64,000 nucleotides of DNA, from the NCBI GenBank assembly GCA_004208945.1, contig SGPE01000010.1, forward strand, positions 1 through 64,000, given 5' to 3'. Positions 53,043 to 63,930 of this stretch are shown here, piece by piece. Both the position numbers and the translations under genes were made by a program. Position 1 is the stretch's first letter. The number at the start of each line of letters is the position of its first letter. Source of the DNA: Pseudoalteromonas sp. CO133X (GTDB lineage Bacteria > Pseudomonadota > Gammaproteobacteria > Enterobacterales > Alteromonadaceae). Below the pieces are notes generated by a model. It was given only the letters and a program-made list of their open reading frames with translations, was not told where the DNA came from and searched no databases.

Positions 53043-56000
53043 ATGACCACACATAGAGAAAAAGGCCTGATAGCGTGGTTTGCTCGTAACCCTGTTGCGG
53101 CAAACTTGCTGATGATTTTCATCTTAGTGGGCGGCTTGCTTACTGCAATGTCAGTTCGAAAACAAATGTTTCCACAATTCGAAAGTAATTGGATCAGCAT
53201 TCAAGCAATTTACCCAGGTGCTGCGCCACAAGAGGTTGAAGAAGGTATTACCATTAAGGTCGAGGAGTCTTTAGAAGGGCTCGAAGGTATAAAGCGTTTA
53301 ATCACTTATTCAAATCGTGGCTTTTCACAAGCATGGGTCGAAATAGAAGAAAAATACGACCCGCAAGAAGTACTCGATGAAATCAAGATGCAAGTGGATT
53401 CAATAAACACCTTCCCTGCCGAGATGGAACGCCCTATTGTTCGCCGCGACAAGTTTGAACAAGAAGTGATGATCCTTGCGCTATATGGCGATATGAGCAA
53501 CTACCAACTCAAAGAACTTGGTAACGACATAAAAGACGAGCTACAAGCTTTACCGCAAATCAACTTGGTCAACTTTTATAGTGGTTTGAACTACGAAATT
53601 GGCATTGAAATTAGCCCAGATAAACTGCGTGAATATGGTTTAACTTTCCGTGATATCGCAACCGCAGTGCGTAGTTTTTCAGCGAATATGTCCGCAGGTC
53701 AAATTCGCTCTGAAAATGGTTATATTTCGATGCGAGTTGAAAACCAAGCATATCGTGGTAAAGAGTTCGAAAACCTTCCTTTATTACACCTTCCAGATGG
53801 CGCGCAAGTATTACTGGGCGACGTAGCAACGATTAATGATGGCTTTGAAGAAGGCTTACAATACTCTAAATACAATGGCAAAAACTCACTGACATTCGAA
53901 GTCAATGCATCAAAAGATCAAGATATAACCAAAGTTGCCGCTGTTCTTAAAAAATACCTAGCAGATAAAGCCCCACAATTACCTGCAGGTGTAAAACTAT
54001 CGCCTATTGTAGATTTAACTTACTACCTTGAAGGTCGTCTAAACATGATGATCGACAACATGGTTTGGGGTGGTATTTTAGTTATGGTAGTACTTGCCCT
54101 ATTCTTACCATTACGCTTAGCATTTTGGGTCATGATGGGCCTGCCTGTTTCATTCCTTGGTGCATTTTTAATGATGCCTTTGGGCTTTTTAGATATCACC
54201 ATCAACTTAGCCTCTTTATTTGCATTCATACTGGTGCTGGGGATTGTGGTTGATGATGCCATTGTAGTCGGTGAATCGGCCAGTGCTGAAATTGAAAAAC
54301 ACGGCCACAGCCTTGATAACGTAGTACGCGGCGTAAAACGCGTTGCCATTCCTGCCACCTTTGGTGTGCTAACCACAATTGCAGCCTTCTTACCACAAAC
54401 GCTGGCATCTGGCCCAGGCTCAGCCTTCTCTAAAGCTATTGGTGGTGTGATTATCCTTTGCTTAATCTTCTCTTTGATTGAATCAAAACTGATCCTGCCT
54501 GCTCACTTAGCAGCAATGAAAAATAAACCAGCGAATCCCAAAAATCCGTTACATCGCTTACGCTTAGGAATGGATAATGGCTTAAAAAGTTTTATTGATA
54601 ATTACTACACACCATTTATTGGTCACTGCATACACTACCGTTATACCGTGATCGTAGGCTTTATATGTGTATTGATTGTCAGCGGCGGCATGTTTGCAGG
54701 TGGATTAGTAAAATTTGTGGCAAACCCTAAGATCCCACATGATTTTCCACGAATTTCTATAGAAATGAACCTGTCATCTTCTGAACAAGCTACACTCGAA
54801 ACAGCTCAAACTATTGAAAAACTAATTTTAGATGTCGATAAGCAACTTGAAGAGCAATATGGACAAGCGATGATCCGCGACTTATCGGTTAGCCTGCGCG
54901 GCCGAACAAGTGCACGCATTATGGCGATTTTAGTTGAACCAGACTTACGCCCTATTGATACCTTCCAATTAAGTGCAATGTGGCGTGAGCAAATGCCACC
55001 ACTGCCTGGCGTGAAAACACTAAACATTGAAGACAGTATCATGAATGGCGGTCGTGATGATGGCGATGTTAGCTTCCGCTTAGAAGGTAAAGACATCAAT
55101 AAGCTCAAAGAAGTGGCCGCTAAACTAAAAGAAAAGCTTAATGGTATGCAAGGTGTGGGTGATGTTAATGACTCACTGCAATCAGCAACCGATGAAGTAC
55201 AACTTGAGCTTAAACCGCTTGCTTACAGCCTTGGTTTAACGTTATCAGACGTTGCATCACAAGTCAGCTTTAGCTACTACGGTCTTGAAGCACAACGTAT
55301 CTTACGTGACGGTGAAGAGATTAAAGTGATGATCCGCTACCCTCGTGAATCTCGTAACGCGGTAAGTGACATCACAGATGCACGGATCATTACACCAACT
55401 GGTGTAGAAGTTCCCCTTGCAGAGGTCGCAAAAGTAAATATTGTTGATGGTGTAAACCGTATTCGTCGTGAAAATGCAAAACGTACTGTAAACGTTTGGG
55501 CTGCGGTTAACACAGACCAAGCAGAACCATTTGCCATTGCGAAAGAAATTCGCGATGAATACTTACCTAGCCTACTGAAAAGCTACCCTGGAGTTGAAAG
55601 TAATGTAGCCGGTCGCATTCAAGAAGAAATGGACAGCGTTGCAGAGCAAATACGTGATTTTGCTTTATCTATGCTGATTATCTTTGCATTGTTAGCCATT
55701 CCACTGCGTTCATATTCACAGCCGTTCATTATTATGTCGGTTATTCCATTTGGTGTGATAGGTGCCATGTTCGGTCATATGATTTTAGGTATGACCATGA
55801 GTAGCCTATCGGTATTCGGTATCATCGCTGTTGCTGGTGTGGTAGTGAATGACTCGCTGGTTATGGTTGATTTTGTTAATAAAGCGCGCGCCGAAGGAGT
55901 TGCGATTAAAGATGCTGTCATGCAAGCAGGTGCTCGTCGTTTTAGAGCAATACTACTTACTTCAATTACCACATTTATCGGTGTCTTACCGATTATAATG

Positions 56001-56195
56001 GAAACAAGCTTACAAGCGAAAATTGTCATTCCTATGGCGGTTTCACTTGCTTTTGGTGTGCTGTTCGCCACGGTGATCACACTTATCTTAATTCCATGTC
56101 AGTACGTAGCACTAGAAGACTTTAAGCGCTTAATTAGCAAGCTAAAAGGTAAAAAGGCTGCACCTGAAGCTGAGTTACATACAAGCAGTCACTAA
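53043..56195 (+). CDS. RND efflux permease (AcrB/MMPL superfamily)
   Basis: 1050 residues, twelve transmembrane helices and two large periplasmic loops. Proton-relay Asp pair in LGIVVDDAIVVGE (about 402), second-half counterpart VAGVVVNDSLVMVDFVNKAR (about 935). The N-terminus ARNPVAANLLMIFILVGGLLT is typical of HAE1-like pumps whose substrates are not multidrug models. No outer-membrane factor or regulator gene lies alongside; TolC from elsewhere probably completes it. Confidence 0.93.
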   Translation: MTTHREKGLIAWFARNPVAANLLMIFILVGGLLTAMSVRKQMFPQFESNWISIQAIYPGAAPQEVEEGITIKVEESLEGLEGIKRLITYSNRGFSQAWVEIEEKYDPQEVLDEIKMQVDSINTFPAEMERPIVRRDKFEQEVMILALYGDMSNYQLKELGNDIKDELQALPQINLVNFYSGLNYEIGIEISPDKLREYGLTFRDIATAVRSFSANMSAGQIRSENGYISMRVENQAYRGKEFENLPLLHLPDGAQVLLGDVATINDGFEEGLQYSKYNGKNSLTFEVNASKDQDITKVAAVLKKYLADKAPQLPAGVKLSPIVDLTYYLEGRLNMMIDNMVWGGILVMVVLALFLPLRLAFWVMMGLPVSFLGAFLMMPLGFLDITINLASLFAFILVLGIVVDDAIVVGESASAEIEKHGHSLDNVVRGVKRVAIPATFGVLTTIAAFLPQTLASGPGSAFSKAIGGVIILCLIFSLIESKLILPAHLAAMKNKPANPKNPLHRLRLGMDNGLKSFIDNYYTPFIGHCIHYRYTVIVGFICVLIVSGGMFAGGLVKFVANPKIPHDFPRISIEMNLSSSEQATLETAQTIEKLILDVDKQLEEQYGQAMIRDLSVSLRGRTSARIMAILVEPDLRPIDTFQLSAMWREQMPPLPGVKTLNIEDSIMNGGRDDGDVSFRLEGKDINKLKEVAAKLKEKLNGMQGVGDVNDSLQSATDEVQLELKPLAYSLGLTLSDVASQVSFSYYGLEAQRILRDGEEIKVMIRYPRESRNAVSDITDARIITPTGVEVPLAEVAKVNIVDGVNRIRRENAKRTVNVWAAVNTDQAEPFAIAKEIRDEYLPSLLKSYPGVESNVAGRIQEEMDSVAEQIRDFALSMLIIFALLAIPLRSYSQPFIIMSVIPFGVIGAMFGHMILGMTMSSLSVFGIIAVAGVVVNDSLVMVDFVNKARAEGVAIKDAVMQAGARRFRAILLTSITTFIGVLPIIMETSLQAKIVIPMAVSLAFGVLFATVITLILIPCQYVALEDFKRLISKLKGKKAAPEAELHTSSH

Positions 56196-56213
56196 TCTTT
56201 CTCATCCCAACCT

Positions 56214-56247
56214 AAAACGCTTGGTAAGTTTCTTGCCAAGCGTTTTG
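56214..56247 (+). terminator. Terminator after the RND operon
   Basis: AAAACGCTTGG...CCAAGCGTTTT stem with an 11-nt loop, 19 bp after the stop codon. Confidence 0.85.
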
Positions 56248-56401
56248 TCATATAAAGAGAAATAAATGCGACATAGCACCAAAACTCAGGTACGGTATAA
56301 AAGTTAATCAATCGTATAGTAAAAAACACTTTCAATAGATGAAAAACAAGGAGTTAAACCTAAAAAATAAAATAGAACAATAATCACAACAAGGGAAAAA
56401 A

Positions 56402-57844
56402 ATGAAAACATTAGAGAACTATTTAAAGCCATTAATGCTGGTATCTGTATTGCTCTTTGCAAACCTTGCTTTTAGTAAAGAAAAAGCACAGCAAATGGCT
56501 GACTTTATTCAAGAGTTTCATAATTATAAACAGTTTAATGGTAACGTCTTAGTTGCTAAAGAAGGCAAAATACTTTTTGAAAAAAGTTATGGTTATGCCA
56601 ACTTCGAATGGGATATAAAACATAGCAAAAATAGTAAGTTTAGGATTGGCTCAATTACAAAGCAATTCACAGCGATGCTAATTCTACAACTAGCTCAACA
56701 AGGCAAACTCAAGCTTGACGAACCATTAGCAACCTACCTACCCGATTATAGGCAAGATTCCGCGAAGAAAATAACTATTCGCCAAATACTTAACCATACA
56801 TCAGGTCTTGGTAATTACACACAAACAAAAGACTTTGGCGAGAAATACAGCAGAAACCCATATAGCGTTGATCAGTTTATCCGCCTGTTATGTAGTGATG
56901 ATTTATTATTTGAGCCTGGCACACAATTTCGCTATAGCAACTCAGGCTATTTTATTTTAGGGGCAGTAATCGAAAAAATAACAGGAAAACGCTACCAAGA
57001 TGTCTTGCAGGAAAATATTCTAACACCACTTAAAATGGCTAATACAGGCTACGATTCTCACAGTAAAATAATAAAGTACCGTGCATCGGGTTATGCTAAT
57101 AACCTAGCAGGTTATAGCAACACTGACTATCTAGATATGTCCATTCCTTATGCTGCAGGTGCAATGTACTCAACCGCACGTGATTTATTAAAATGGGATC
57201 AAGCTCTTTACTCTAACCAACTGTTGACTGCTGAATATAAAAAGCAAATGTACCAAGTATCTAACCAACGAGATTATGCGCTCGGCTGGGAGGTTAAAAA
57301 GTTAGATAAAGATCAATATGGTAAAGCTTTGACTCAAATACAGCATGGCGGTGGTATTAATGGCTTTAATGCATTCATTAGCCGAGTTATTGAAGATAAA
57401 CTCCTAATCGTTATTTTAAATAACACAGGTGGTGCACCATTAACCTCCATGACTAATGGGCTTCTCAATATTTATTACGAAAAGCCTTATGAAGCGGCTA
57501 CTGAGCATGCTGATAGCATACTATACAAAGCACTTAAGGTTGGCGGTATTGCTGCACTAAAAGAAAAATATGCAGAGCTCGTCACTCATCATAAAACGCC
57601 TCGTGAACGAACGATTAATTACTTTGGCTATGAATTAATGCAAATGAATAAATTAAATGCAGCGGTGGCAGTATTTGAACTCAATAGTCAGCATTATCCC
57701 GACTCTGCCAATACCCATGACAGCCTAGGTGAAGCCTATTTAGCAGTTGGGGAAAAGCAAAAAGCGCTCATCAGTTATAAAAGAGCCCTTGAGTTAGATC
57801 CTGAAAGTGAAAGTGCAAAAAACGCTATTAAGCAACTTCAATAA
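56402..57844 (+). CDS. Class C beta-lactamase-like serine hydrolase with C-terminal TPR
   Basis: 480 residues: signal peptide (about 1-25, ANLAFSK), serine hydrolase domain (about 30-365) with SxxK in GSITKQFTAM (about 79), YxN in YSNSGYF (about 177) and a C-terminal HGG motif (QIQHGGGINGFNA), then two TPR-like repeats (about 400-480; DSLGEAYLAVGEKQKALISYKRALELDPES). Exported; likely acts on peptidoglycan-type or ester substrates. True beta-lactamase activity is not implied. Confidence 0.88.
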   Translation: MKTLENYLKPLMLVSVLLFANLAFSKEKAQQMADFIQEFHNYKQFNGNVLVAKEGKILFEKSYGYANFEWDIKHSKNSKFRIGSITKQFTAMLILQLAQQGKLKLDEPLATYLPDYRQDSAKKITIRQILNHTSGLGNYTQTKDFGEKYSRNPYSVDQFIRLLCSDDLLFEPGTQFRYSNSGYFILGAVIEKITGKRYQDVLQENILTPLKMANTGYDSHSKIIKYRASGYANNLAGYSNTDYLDMSIPYAAGAMYSTARDLLKWDQALYSNQLLTAEYKKQMYQVSNQRDYALGWEVKKLDKDQYGKALTQIQHGGGINGFNAFISRVIEDKLLIVILNNTGGAPLTSMTNGLLNIYYEKPYEAATEHADSILYKALKVGGIAALKEKYAELVTHHKTPRERTINYFGYELMQMNKLNAAVAVFELNSQHYPDSANTHDSLGEAYLAVGEKQKALISYKRALELDPESESAKNAIKQLQ

Positions 57845-57848
57845 AGAC

Positions 57849-57873
57849 GAAGCCACCGAAGGTGGCTTCTTTT
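57849..57873. terminator. Bidirectional terminator
   Basis: GAAGCCACC-GAA-GGTGGCTTC followed by TTTT, between the convergent hydrolase and ribB genes. Confidence 0.85.
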
Positions 57874-57877
57874 AATT

Positions 57878-58537
57878 TTAGCACGCCTGTTTTTGATTAA
57901 GCTCGATATAGGCTACCAAGTCTTCAATCGAGACGACAGGCATAGCATGCGCAGTGGCAAACGTGCTTACCTCTGGTAAGCGAGCCATTGAGCCATCTGG
58001 GTTTGTTAATTCACAAATAACTCCAAAAGGCGCTAATCCCGCTAACTGCATTAAATCAACTGACGCTTCAGTATGACCTCTACGAACAAGCACCCCGCCT
58101 GTTTGCGCACGTAAACCAAACACATGGCCTGGGCGAGATAAATCTTCTGGTTTTGCTTTTTCTGCTGTGGCTGCTTTAATTGTGGTGACGCGATCAGCCG
58201 CTGAAACGCCTGTTGTTACACCCGTTTTAGCTTCAATAGTGACAGTATACGCAGTTTTGTTCTGACTGGTGTTATGCTCAACCATTTGCGGTAAGTCGAG
58301 TTGTTTAACACGCTCATCGCCCATACAAAGACACACAATACCGCTGCCTTCACGGATCATCATGGCCATTTGTTCGGTTGTTAGGTGCTGTGCTGAATAC
58401 ACAAAATCACCTTCGTTTTCACGGTTTTCGTCATCTACCACAAGCACGCCCTCACCTTGCTGCAATGCAGCAATAGCACGTTCAACGCGTTCAAGTGGTT
58501 CGCCAAACTGGCTTAGTAAAGAAGACTGAATCATCAT
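57878..58537 (-). CDS. ribB: 3,4-dihydroxy-2-butanone 4-phosphate synthase
   Basis: 219-residue single-domain RibB for riboflavin synthesis from ribulose 5-phosphate. Metal/substrate motifs [15 protein letters not shown] (about 35), [17 protein letters not shown] (about 150) and [12 protein letters not shown] are intact. No RibA domain. It lies alone under an FMN riboswitch, as a non-clustered ribB commonly does. Confidence 0.95.
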   Translation of the reverse strand: MMIQSSLLSQFGEPLERVERAIAALQQGEGVLVVDDENRENEGDFVYSAQHLTTEQMAMMIREGSGIVCLCMGDERVKQLDLPQMVEHNTSQNKTAYTVTIEAKTGVTTGVSAADRVTTIKAATAEKAKPEDLSRPGHVFGLRAQTGGVLVRRGHTEASVDLMQLAGLAPFGVICELTNPDGSMARLPEVSTFATAHAMPVVSIEDLVAYIELNQKQAC

Positions 58538-58639
58538 TTTTAATACCTATTAAATTAAATATGAAAAGATTCAGGACATTGAAAGGCACAGCAAAAAAGA
58601 CCACCCGAGGGCAGCCAATTACTGTTTTATAGATTAACT

Positions 58640-58786
58640 ATATTCTCTTTCATCCGGACTATCACCGTCGGCTCTGGCCTCTCACCAGATCTGCTGACCT
58701 TTAACCAAAGTTAAAGCGCTCGCGGGCTCACTTAACATCGATAAGTATACCGCCGGTGGGGAATTTCACCCCGCCCTGAGAATGTT
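58640..58786 (-). promoter_or_regulatory. FMN riboswitch (RFN element)
   Basis: Minus-strand leader of ribB shows the diagnostic blocks TCAGGGCGGGGTGAAATTCC, CACCGGCGGTA, GAGCCCGCGAGCG, GTCAGCAGATCTGGTGAGA and GCCGACGGTGATAGTCCGGATG in order. About 100 bp separate it from the ribB start. Confidence 0.97.
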
Positions 58787-58834
58787 GCTTAATCATAAAG
58801 ACGAATAAGCTCGGTTATTCTATACCTAAAATAA

Positions 58835-59773
58835 TTAGTTATCGAGTACCTGCTTATCTAAAATGCCTTTTTCAATCAGTTGATTGAGAATCGCCTTCGT
58901 TTTTTCTCGACATATATCTCTCACTAAACGAACAGCAGGTGTGATTGACTGCCTGCTTGGGCAAATTAGCCAAAGCTCTGCACAAAGGTGTGGGTAATTT
59001 TGCATAACAGGTACGACCCGCCCTGTTAACAAATCATCACTGATATCTATGCATGATTTCACAGCAAGGCCTTTACCAGCCACGCACCAACGCCTTACTA
59101 GGTCACCATCATTAGACGCACGGCGGCCTTGCATTTTCACCTTAAAACGCTCGGCTCCATTGGTAAATTCCCAGACATTATTGATGATATCTTGCAGTTG
59201 ATAAAATAGGCCTTGATGCTGATTTAACTCATCGGGATGTGTCGGCGCGCCATATTCAGCAATATACTCTGGTGTTGCACATAGCAGCCTTGGCACATTA
59301 CATATTTTAAATCCATATAGGTTTGAGTCTGATGGCGAGCCATAACGTAGTGCAAAATCAACTGAGTCTCGGTAAAAGTCGACATTACTATCACTGATAT
59401 GCGGTCGCATGCTGAGTTTGGGATACTCATCCAAAAGCTCATCTAACCAAGGGATAATAATATTGCGCCCCAAATCTGAAGAAAGTGCAACCCTTAGCTC
59501 TCCTTCTATTTCATCATGCTCGCCTTTTAGCGCAAGTGTTGCCTGCTCAAGTGTCGCTAATGCTTGTTGGCATTGCGGTAAAAAACGCTCTCCCGCAGTT
59601 GATAATCTTAAGTGACGAGTGGTACGAACAAAAAGCTCTGCGCCAAGGGCTGCCTCTACTCGCTTTATTGCAGCACTCGCGGTCGCAGCGCGCATATCTA
59701 ACTTAGCCGAAGCTTGAGTTATACTACGAAACTCCGCCACCTTAAGGACTAATTTGAGATCTTCAACCTGCAT
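58835..59773 (-). CDS. LysR-family transcriptional regulator
   Basis: 312 residues, HTH at 1-60 (SITQASAKLDMRAATASAAIKRVEAALG) and a LysR substrate-binding domain (about 90-295) of the AaeR/DmlR-like type. Divergent from the nitroreductase gene with a 101 bp gap, so it probably regulates that gene. No effector can be proposed. Confidence 0.88.
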   Translation of the reverse strand: MQVEDLKLVLKVAEFRSITQASAKLDMRAATASAAIKRVEAALGAELFVRTTRHLRLSTAGERFLPQCQQALATLEQATLALKGEHDEIEGELRVALSSDLGRNIIIPWLDELLDEYPKLSMRPHISDSNVDFYRDSVDFALRYGSPSDSNLYGFKICNVPRLLCATPEYIAEYGAPTHPDELNQHQGLFYQLQDIINNVWEFTNGAERFKVKMQGRRASNDGDLVRRWCVAGKGLAVKSCIDISDDLLTGRVVPVMQNYPHLCAELWLICPSRQSITPAVRLVRDICREKTKAILNQLIEKGILDKQVLDN

Positions 59774-59874
59774 ATTAACTAAAATTTTTGATAATGTTTA
59801 TTTGATTATGCGCTTTATCGTAAAGTATGCAAGGCGTACACTGCACCTAATGTTATACATGCGGGAGCAATTAC

Positions 59875-60531
59875 ATGACACACCCTATTATTTCTGACTT
59901 ACAACGCCGTTATACAAGTAAACGCTACGATGCATCAAAACACGTTAGCCAAGAAGATTTAAACATTATTTTAGAAGCGTTACGTTTATCGCCTTCATCA
60001 ATAAATTCTCAACCTTGGAAATTTGTTGTCATTGAGTCTGAGCAAGCAAAACAACGTCTTCACGATAGTTTTGCTAACAAGTTTCAATTTAATCAGGTGC
60101 ATGCAAAAGCGGCATCACACACTATTTTATTTGCCTATAATCCAAGCTATAAACGTGAAGATTATGAAAAAGTAATTGATGCTGATATCGCTAACGGCCG
60201 AACTAAAGCTGAAAATAAAGAGCAAGCCTTTGGGGCGTTTGCCTTTGTCGATTTAAATACCGATGAACAAGGCAATAATGCTGCATGGACCAAGTCACAA
60301 ACTTACATCGCTTTGGGTAATACTATGCACACAGTGGCGCGTTTAGGTATTGATTCAACGCCGATGGAAGGTGTTGATAAAGAACTGCTGAGTGAGTTAT
60401 TCGCTGATGAGTTAGAAGGGTATATTTGTGAAGTAGCCCTTGCTATCGGCTACCATGAACCTGAACAAGATTACAACGCGGCATTACCAAAATCACGATT
60501 AGATAAAAATACGGTGATTAAAGTAATTTAA
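59875..60531 (+). CDS. Oxygen-insensitive NAD(P)H nitroreductase (NfsB-like)
   Basis: 218-residue flavoprotein of the nitroreductase family: FMN phosphate-binding RRYTSKRYD near the N-terminus, SPSSINSQPWKFVVI (about 40), and TPMEGVDKELL / LAIGYHEPEQD near the C-terminus as in NfsB. It reduces nitroaromatics and quinones. GGGAG ribosome-binding site. Confidence 0.88.
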   Translation: MTHPIISDLQRRYTSKRYDASKHVSQEDLNIILEALRLSPSSINSQPWKFVVIESEQAKQRLHDSFANKFQFNQVHAKAASHTILFAYNPSYKREDYEKVIDADIANGRTKAENKEQAFGAFAFVDLNTDEQGNNAAWTKSQTYIALGNTMHTVARLGIDSTPMEGVDKELLSELFADELEGYICEVALAIGYHEPEQDYNAALPKSRLDKNTVIKVI

Positions 60532-60600
60532 TAACCCTTTTAATAGCTTGAATTAATACCTTGAAGTGAGTTGAAGTTCGCTTCAAGGTTCATCGTCATA

Positions 60601-62004
60601 TTATTCGCCAGTCGACTTTTTACGAGAATGTGCAGTGCCTGACACGCGTGTTCGCTTGTTAAAAGGTTTTTTACTTTGAGTTTTAGCCGCAGATGACTTT
60701 CCACCTGTTGGTTTATTTGTGCCTTGTTGCCCTTTATTTTGCTGTGGCCGCTTTGCCGTTTTAGGTTTTGGCTTTTGTGTTTGCTCTTGATCTGGACTTT
60801 TCGGCTTTTTTGGTTTCTTTGGTTTTTTAGGCTTTATTGGTCGTGTATCAAGTGGCTTTTCTGCAACTGGCTTAGTTGGCTCAAAACCTGACTCTGTAGC
60901 ACGCGGAATTAATTGCCCAATAAAACGTTCAATCCCATAAAGGTCATCTGCATCATCAGCGGTTACAAATGAAATTGCATGTCCCGACGCGCCAGCTCTA
61001 CCCGTTCGACCAATACGATGAACATAATCTTCATATACATTTGGTAAGTCATAATTAACTACATGCGGTAGCTCAACAATATCTAAGCCTCGTGCCACGA
61101 TATCAGTGGCAACTAATACTCTTACATCACCATTTTTGAAACCTTCAAGTGCTTTGACACGCGCCCCTTGCGACTTATTACCATGTATAGCTGCACCACT
61201 GATATCATCGCGCTCAAGTTGCTTAACCAAACGATTAGCACCGTGTTTCGTGCGACTAAAAACCAACACCTGTTGCCAATCATTGGCGCGAATTAAGTGG
61301 CTTAGCAAAGCTGTTTTTCTTGACTTATCAACAGCATAAACTGATTGCGTCACTGTTTTTGCAGTGGTATTTTTTGCTGCAACTGAAATTTCTACCGGAT
61401 CGTTAATTAAGCCCTTTGCCAGCGCACGGATTTCATCTGAGAAGGTCGCAGAAAACATCAGGTTTTGACGCTTAGCAGGTAATTTAGCAATGATGCGCTT
61501 AATATCATGAATAAACCCCATATCAAGCATACGGTCTGCTTCGTCGAGGATAAGCACTTCTAAATCATCAAATTTAATCGCATTTTGGTCATGTAAATCC
61601 AACAAGCGACCAGGTGTGGCGACAAGAATATCAACGCCTTTGCGTAGACGCATCATTTGCGGATTAATTTTAACACCACCGTAAACAACAAATGAGCTTA
61701 CATTTGAATGCTTAGCATATTGCTCGACGTTTTCGCTCACTTGTAAAGCAAGCTCTCGCGTTGGAGCCAGAACAAGTGCACGCGCACGATTTGCACCTGC
61801 TTTTTTACCCTTTGCTAATAACTCAATGAGTGGCAATGTAAAACCTGCCGTTTTACCCGTTCCTGTTTGCGCTGCCGCCATAACATCACGGCCAGCAATA
61901 ATTGCAGGAATTGCCTGTGTTTGAATAGGCGTAGGTGTTTCATAGCCTTTTTCTAAAACCGCATTAACTAAAGACTGTGATAATCCTAAGCCATCAAAAC
62001 TCAT
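60601..62004 (-). CDS. rhlE: DEAD-box RNA helicase, RhlE type
   Basis: 467 residues starting at the ATG of [10 protein letters not shown] with GAGAGAC upstream (a TTG 18 bp earlier is rejected). Q motif, Walker [16 protein letters not shown] (about 45), DEAD in [14 protein letters not shown] (about 150), [23 protein letters not shown] and [10 protein letters not shown] (about 325). A long basic Lys/Pro/Gln-rich tail (about 375-467) fits RhlE-like proteins and is of low complexity. RNA remodelling, often cold-related. Confidence 0.9.
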   Translation of the reverse strand: MSFDGLGLSQSLVNAVLEKGYETPTPIQTQAIPAIIAGRDVMAAAQTGTGKTAGFTLPLIELLAKGKKAGANRARALVLAPTRELALQVSENVEQYAKHSNVSSFVVYGGVKINPQMMRLRKGVDILVATPGRLLDLHDQNAIKFDDLEVLILDEADRMLDMGFIHDIKRIIAKLPAKRQNLMFSATFSDEIRALAKGLINDPVEISVAAKNTTAKTVTQSVYAVDKSRKTALLSHLIRANDWQQVLVFSRTKHGANRLVKQLERDDISGAAIHGNKSQGARVKALEGFKNGDVRVLVATDIVARGLDIVELPHVVNYDLPNVYEDYVHRIGRTGRAGASGHAISFVTADDADDLYGIERFIGQLIPRATESGFEPTKPVAEKPLDTRPIKPKKPKKPKKPKSPDQEQTQKPKPKTAKRPQQNKGQQGTNKPTGGKSSAAKTQSKKPFNKRTRVSGTAHSRKKSTGE

Positions 62005-62411
62005 AGTGTCTCTCAAATTCAAAAAATCAGCTGAATTGCCGAAGTGCGCGCATTATACCTAGGATAGTCAATAATGCATGGAATTATTTTATTAAAGGAA
62101 ATTTCGGCACAAACGTAACCTTAGCACCTGAAGCACATGTTTAGCGCTTCGCTCCTTGTGTATTTTCCAAAGGTAATGTGAAACAAATGCTACACGTGCA
62201 GTGCTACACCTGCTGCAAGGTATACCTTTATGAATCGGTGAAGCCCTCACCAGTTTATTATAAAAAGTTCTAAAAATCATATGGTTGAAATCTCCAACAA
62301 AAAATAGTTAAACATGGTGCGCAGATTGCTGAATGCCCTTTGCAACGACACAACTGTTTTAGCTAAATCCATGTGTCAGAAGCTTTTTTATCTAATTTAA
62401 GAGAATGACCT
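62005..62411. other. Intergenic stretch, no gene recognised
   Basis: Divergent promoter region between rhlE and aldA. A 62-codon minus-strand frame (62092-62280) has no ribosome-binding site and an atypical Cys/Arg-rich translation, so it is not called. AAAGG and the repeated word GCTACAC (about 62190 and 62204) are seen. Confidence 0.4.
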
Positions 62412-63851
62412 ATGTCTAATATTCCAGTATATCAAAATTATATTAATGGCCAGTTTGTGCAGCATTCAGCCAACTATATTGAAGTAATGAACCCTGCTAA
62501 CGGAGACGTATTATCTAAAGTTCCCAGCGCAGACAAGGTTGAAGTAGAACAAGCCATCCATGCAGCAAAACAAGCACAACCAGAGTGGGCAAGTAGACCC
62601 GCAATCGAGCGTGCGCAATACCTCCATAAAATTGCTGAAAAAATACGGCAAAACATTGACAGGCTCGCTCTTGTGATAACGCAAGAACAGGGGAAAGTGT
62701 TGAGCTTAGCCAAGGTAGAAGTCAACTTCACTGCCGACTACCTCGATTATATGGCGAGTTGGGCTAGACATATCGAAGGCGAGATCATTACCAGTGATAG
62801 AAAAGGTGAAAATATTTTTCTATTCAGAAAACCGCTAGGTGTTGTTGCCGGTATCTTACCTTGGAACTTCCCCTTTTTTCTCATTGCAAGGAAGATGGCA
62901 CCCGCTTTAGTTACCGGTAATACCATCGTCATCAAACCAAGTGAAGAAACCCCTAATAACTGCTTTCAATTCACCCAACTCCTCGATGAAGTTGGTTTAC
63001 CTAAAGGTGTGTTTAATGTGGTATGCGGATCAGGACGAAATGTTGGCCAAGCCCTTTCTTCTAGCGAAGATATAAACATGATTAGCTTTACAGGGAGTGT
63101 AGAAACAGGCTCTGTTATTATGTCTGCCGCAGCAAAAAATATCACCAAAGTAAACTTAGAGCTTGGAGGGAAAGCACCCGCAATTGTGCTTGATGATGCT
63201 GATATAGATCTTGCAGTAAGTGCCATCAAAGCATCACGTATAACCAACACAGGACAAGTATGTAATTGCGCCGAGCTTGTCTATGTACACGCTAAGGTTG
63301 CTGATGAGTTTATTAGAAAAATATCCGATGCCATGGCATCAACACGTTATGGTGACCCACAACTAGACCCTGATATCGAAATGGGCCCGCTGGTTAATAA
63401 ATCTTGCTTGAATAAAGTAGCCAGTATGGTTGAACAAGCTATTGCAGAGGGGGCAAAAGTGGCAACTGGCGCAAAGGTAGCCGACACCGACAGTGGCTAC
63501 CATTACCAACCCACTGTGTTGGTTAACTGCCATGCCGATATGGAAATTATGCGCAAAGAGATTTTTGGTCCTGTACTGCCCATTCAAATCGTTAGCAGTT
63601 TAGAAGAAGCCATTGAACTTGCAAACTCATTAGAATACGGACTCACTTCTTCTGTCTATACTCAAAGTCTTAGCCAAGCTATGCGTGCCATAGAATTACT
63701 CAATTATGGTGAAACCTATATAAATAGAGAAAACTTTGAAGCTATACAGGGATTCCATGCAGGCACCAGAAAATCAGGAATTGGTGGCGCTGATGGCAAA
63801 CACGGTTTGTATGAATTTACGCAAACGCACGTCGTGTATATGCAGAACTAA
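62412..63851 (+). CDS. aldA: Aldehyde dehydrogenase A (lactaldehyde/glycolaldehyde)
   Basis: 479 residues, near the length of E. coli AldA and alike throughout by eye (LPWNFPFFLIARKMAPAL, NITKVNLELGGKAPAIVLDDAD, ENFEAIQGFHAGTRKSGIGGADGKHGL). The catalytic Cys lies in NTGQVCNCAE (about 285) and the Glu in LELGGK (about 251). NAD-dependent oxidation of small hydroxyaldehydes. Monocistronic. Confidence 0.92.
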   Translation: MSNIPVYQNYINGQFVQHSANYIEVMNPANGDVLSKVPSADKVEVEQAIHAAKQAQPEWASRPAIERAQYLHKIAEKIRQNIDRLALVITQEQGKVLSLAKVEVNFTADYLDYMASWARHIEGEIITSDRKGENIFLFRKPLGVVAGILPWNFPFFLIARKMAPALVTGNTIVIKPSEETPNNCFQFTQLLDEVGLPKGVFNVVCGSGRNVGQALSSSEDINMISFTGSVETGSVIMSAAAKNITKVNLELGGKAPAIVLDDADIDLAVSAIKASRITNTGQVCNCAELVYVHAKVADEFIRKISDAMASTRYGDPQLDPDIEMGPLVNKSCLNKVASMVEQAIAEGAKVATGAKVADTDSGYHYQPTVLVNCHADMEIMRKEIFGPVLPIQIVSSLEEAIELANSLEYGLTSSVYTQSLSQAMRAIELLNYGETYINRENFEAIQGFHAGTRKSGIGGADGKHGLYEFTQTHVVYMQN

Positions 63852-63865
63852 TCTAAGTTAATTTA

Positions 63866-63898
63866 TCAAAAAATAAAGCCGCAACACATGTTGCGGCT
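63866..63898 (-). terminator. Terminator of the partial gene at the right edge
   Basis: AGCCGCAACA/TGTTGCGGCT perfect stem followed on the minus strand by TTTATTTTTT, about 30 bp beyond the stop codon of the partial gene; it also separates aldA. Confidence 0.85.
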
Positions 63899-63930
63899 AA
63901 TACTGAATCATTTAAGCCATCCAGTTAAGC

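Noticed and set aside
62092..62280. 62-codon minus-strand frame
   Set aside because: No ribosome-binding site and no plausible protein character; lies in a divergent promoter region.
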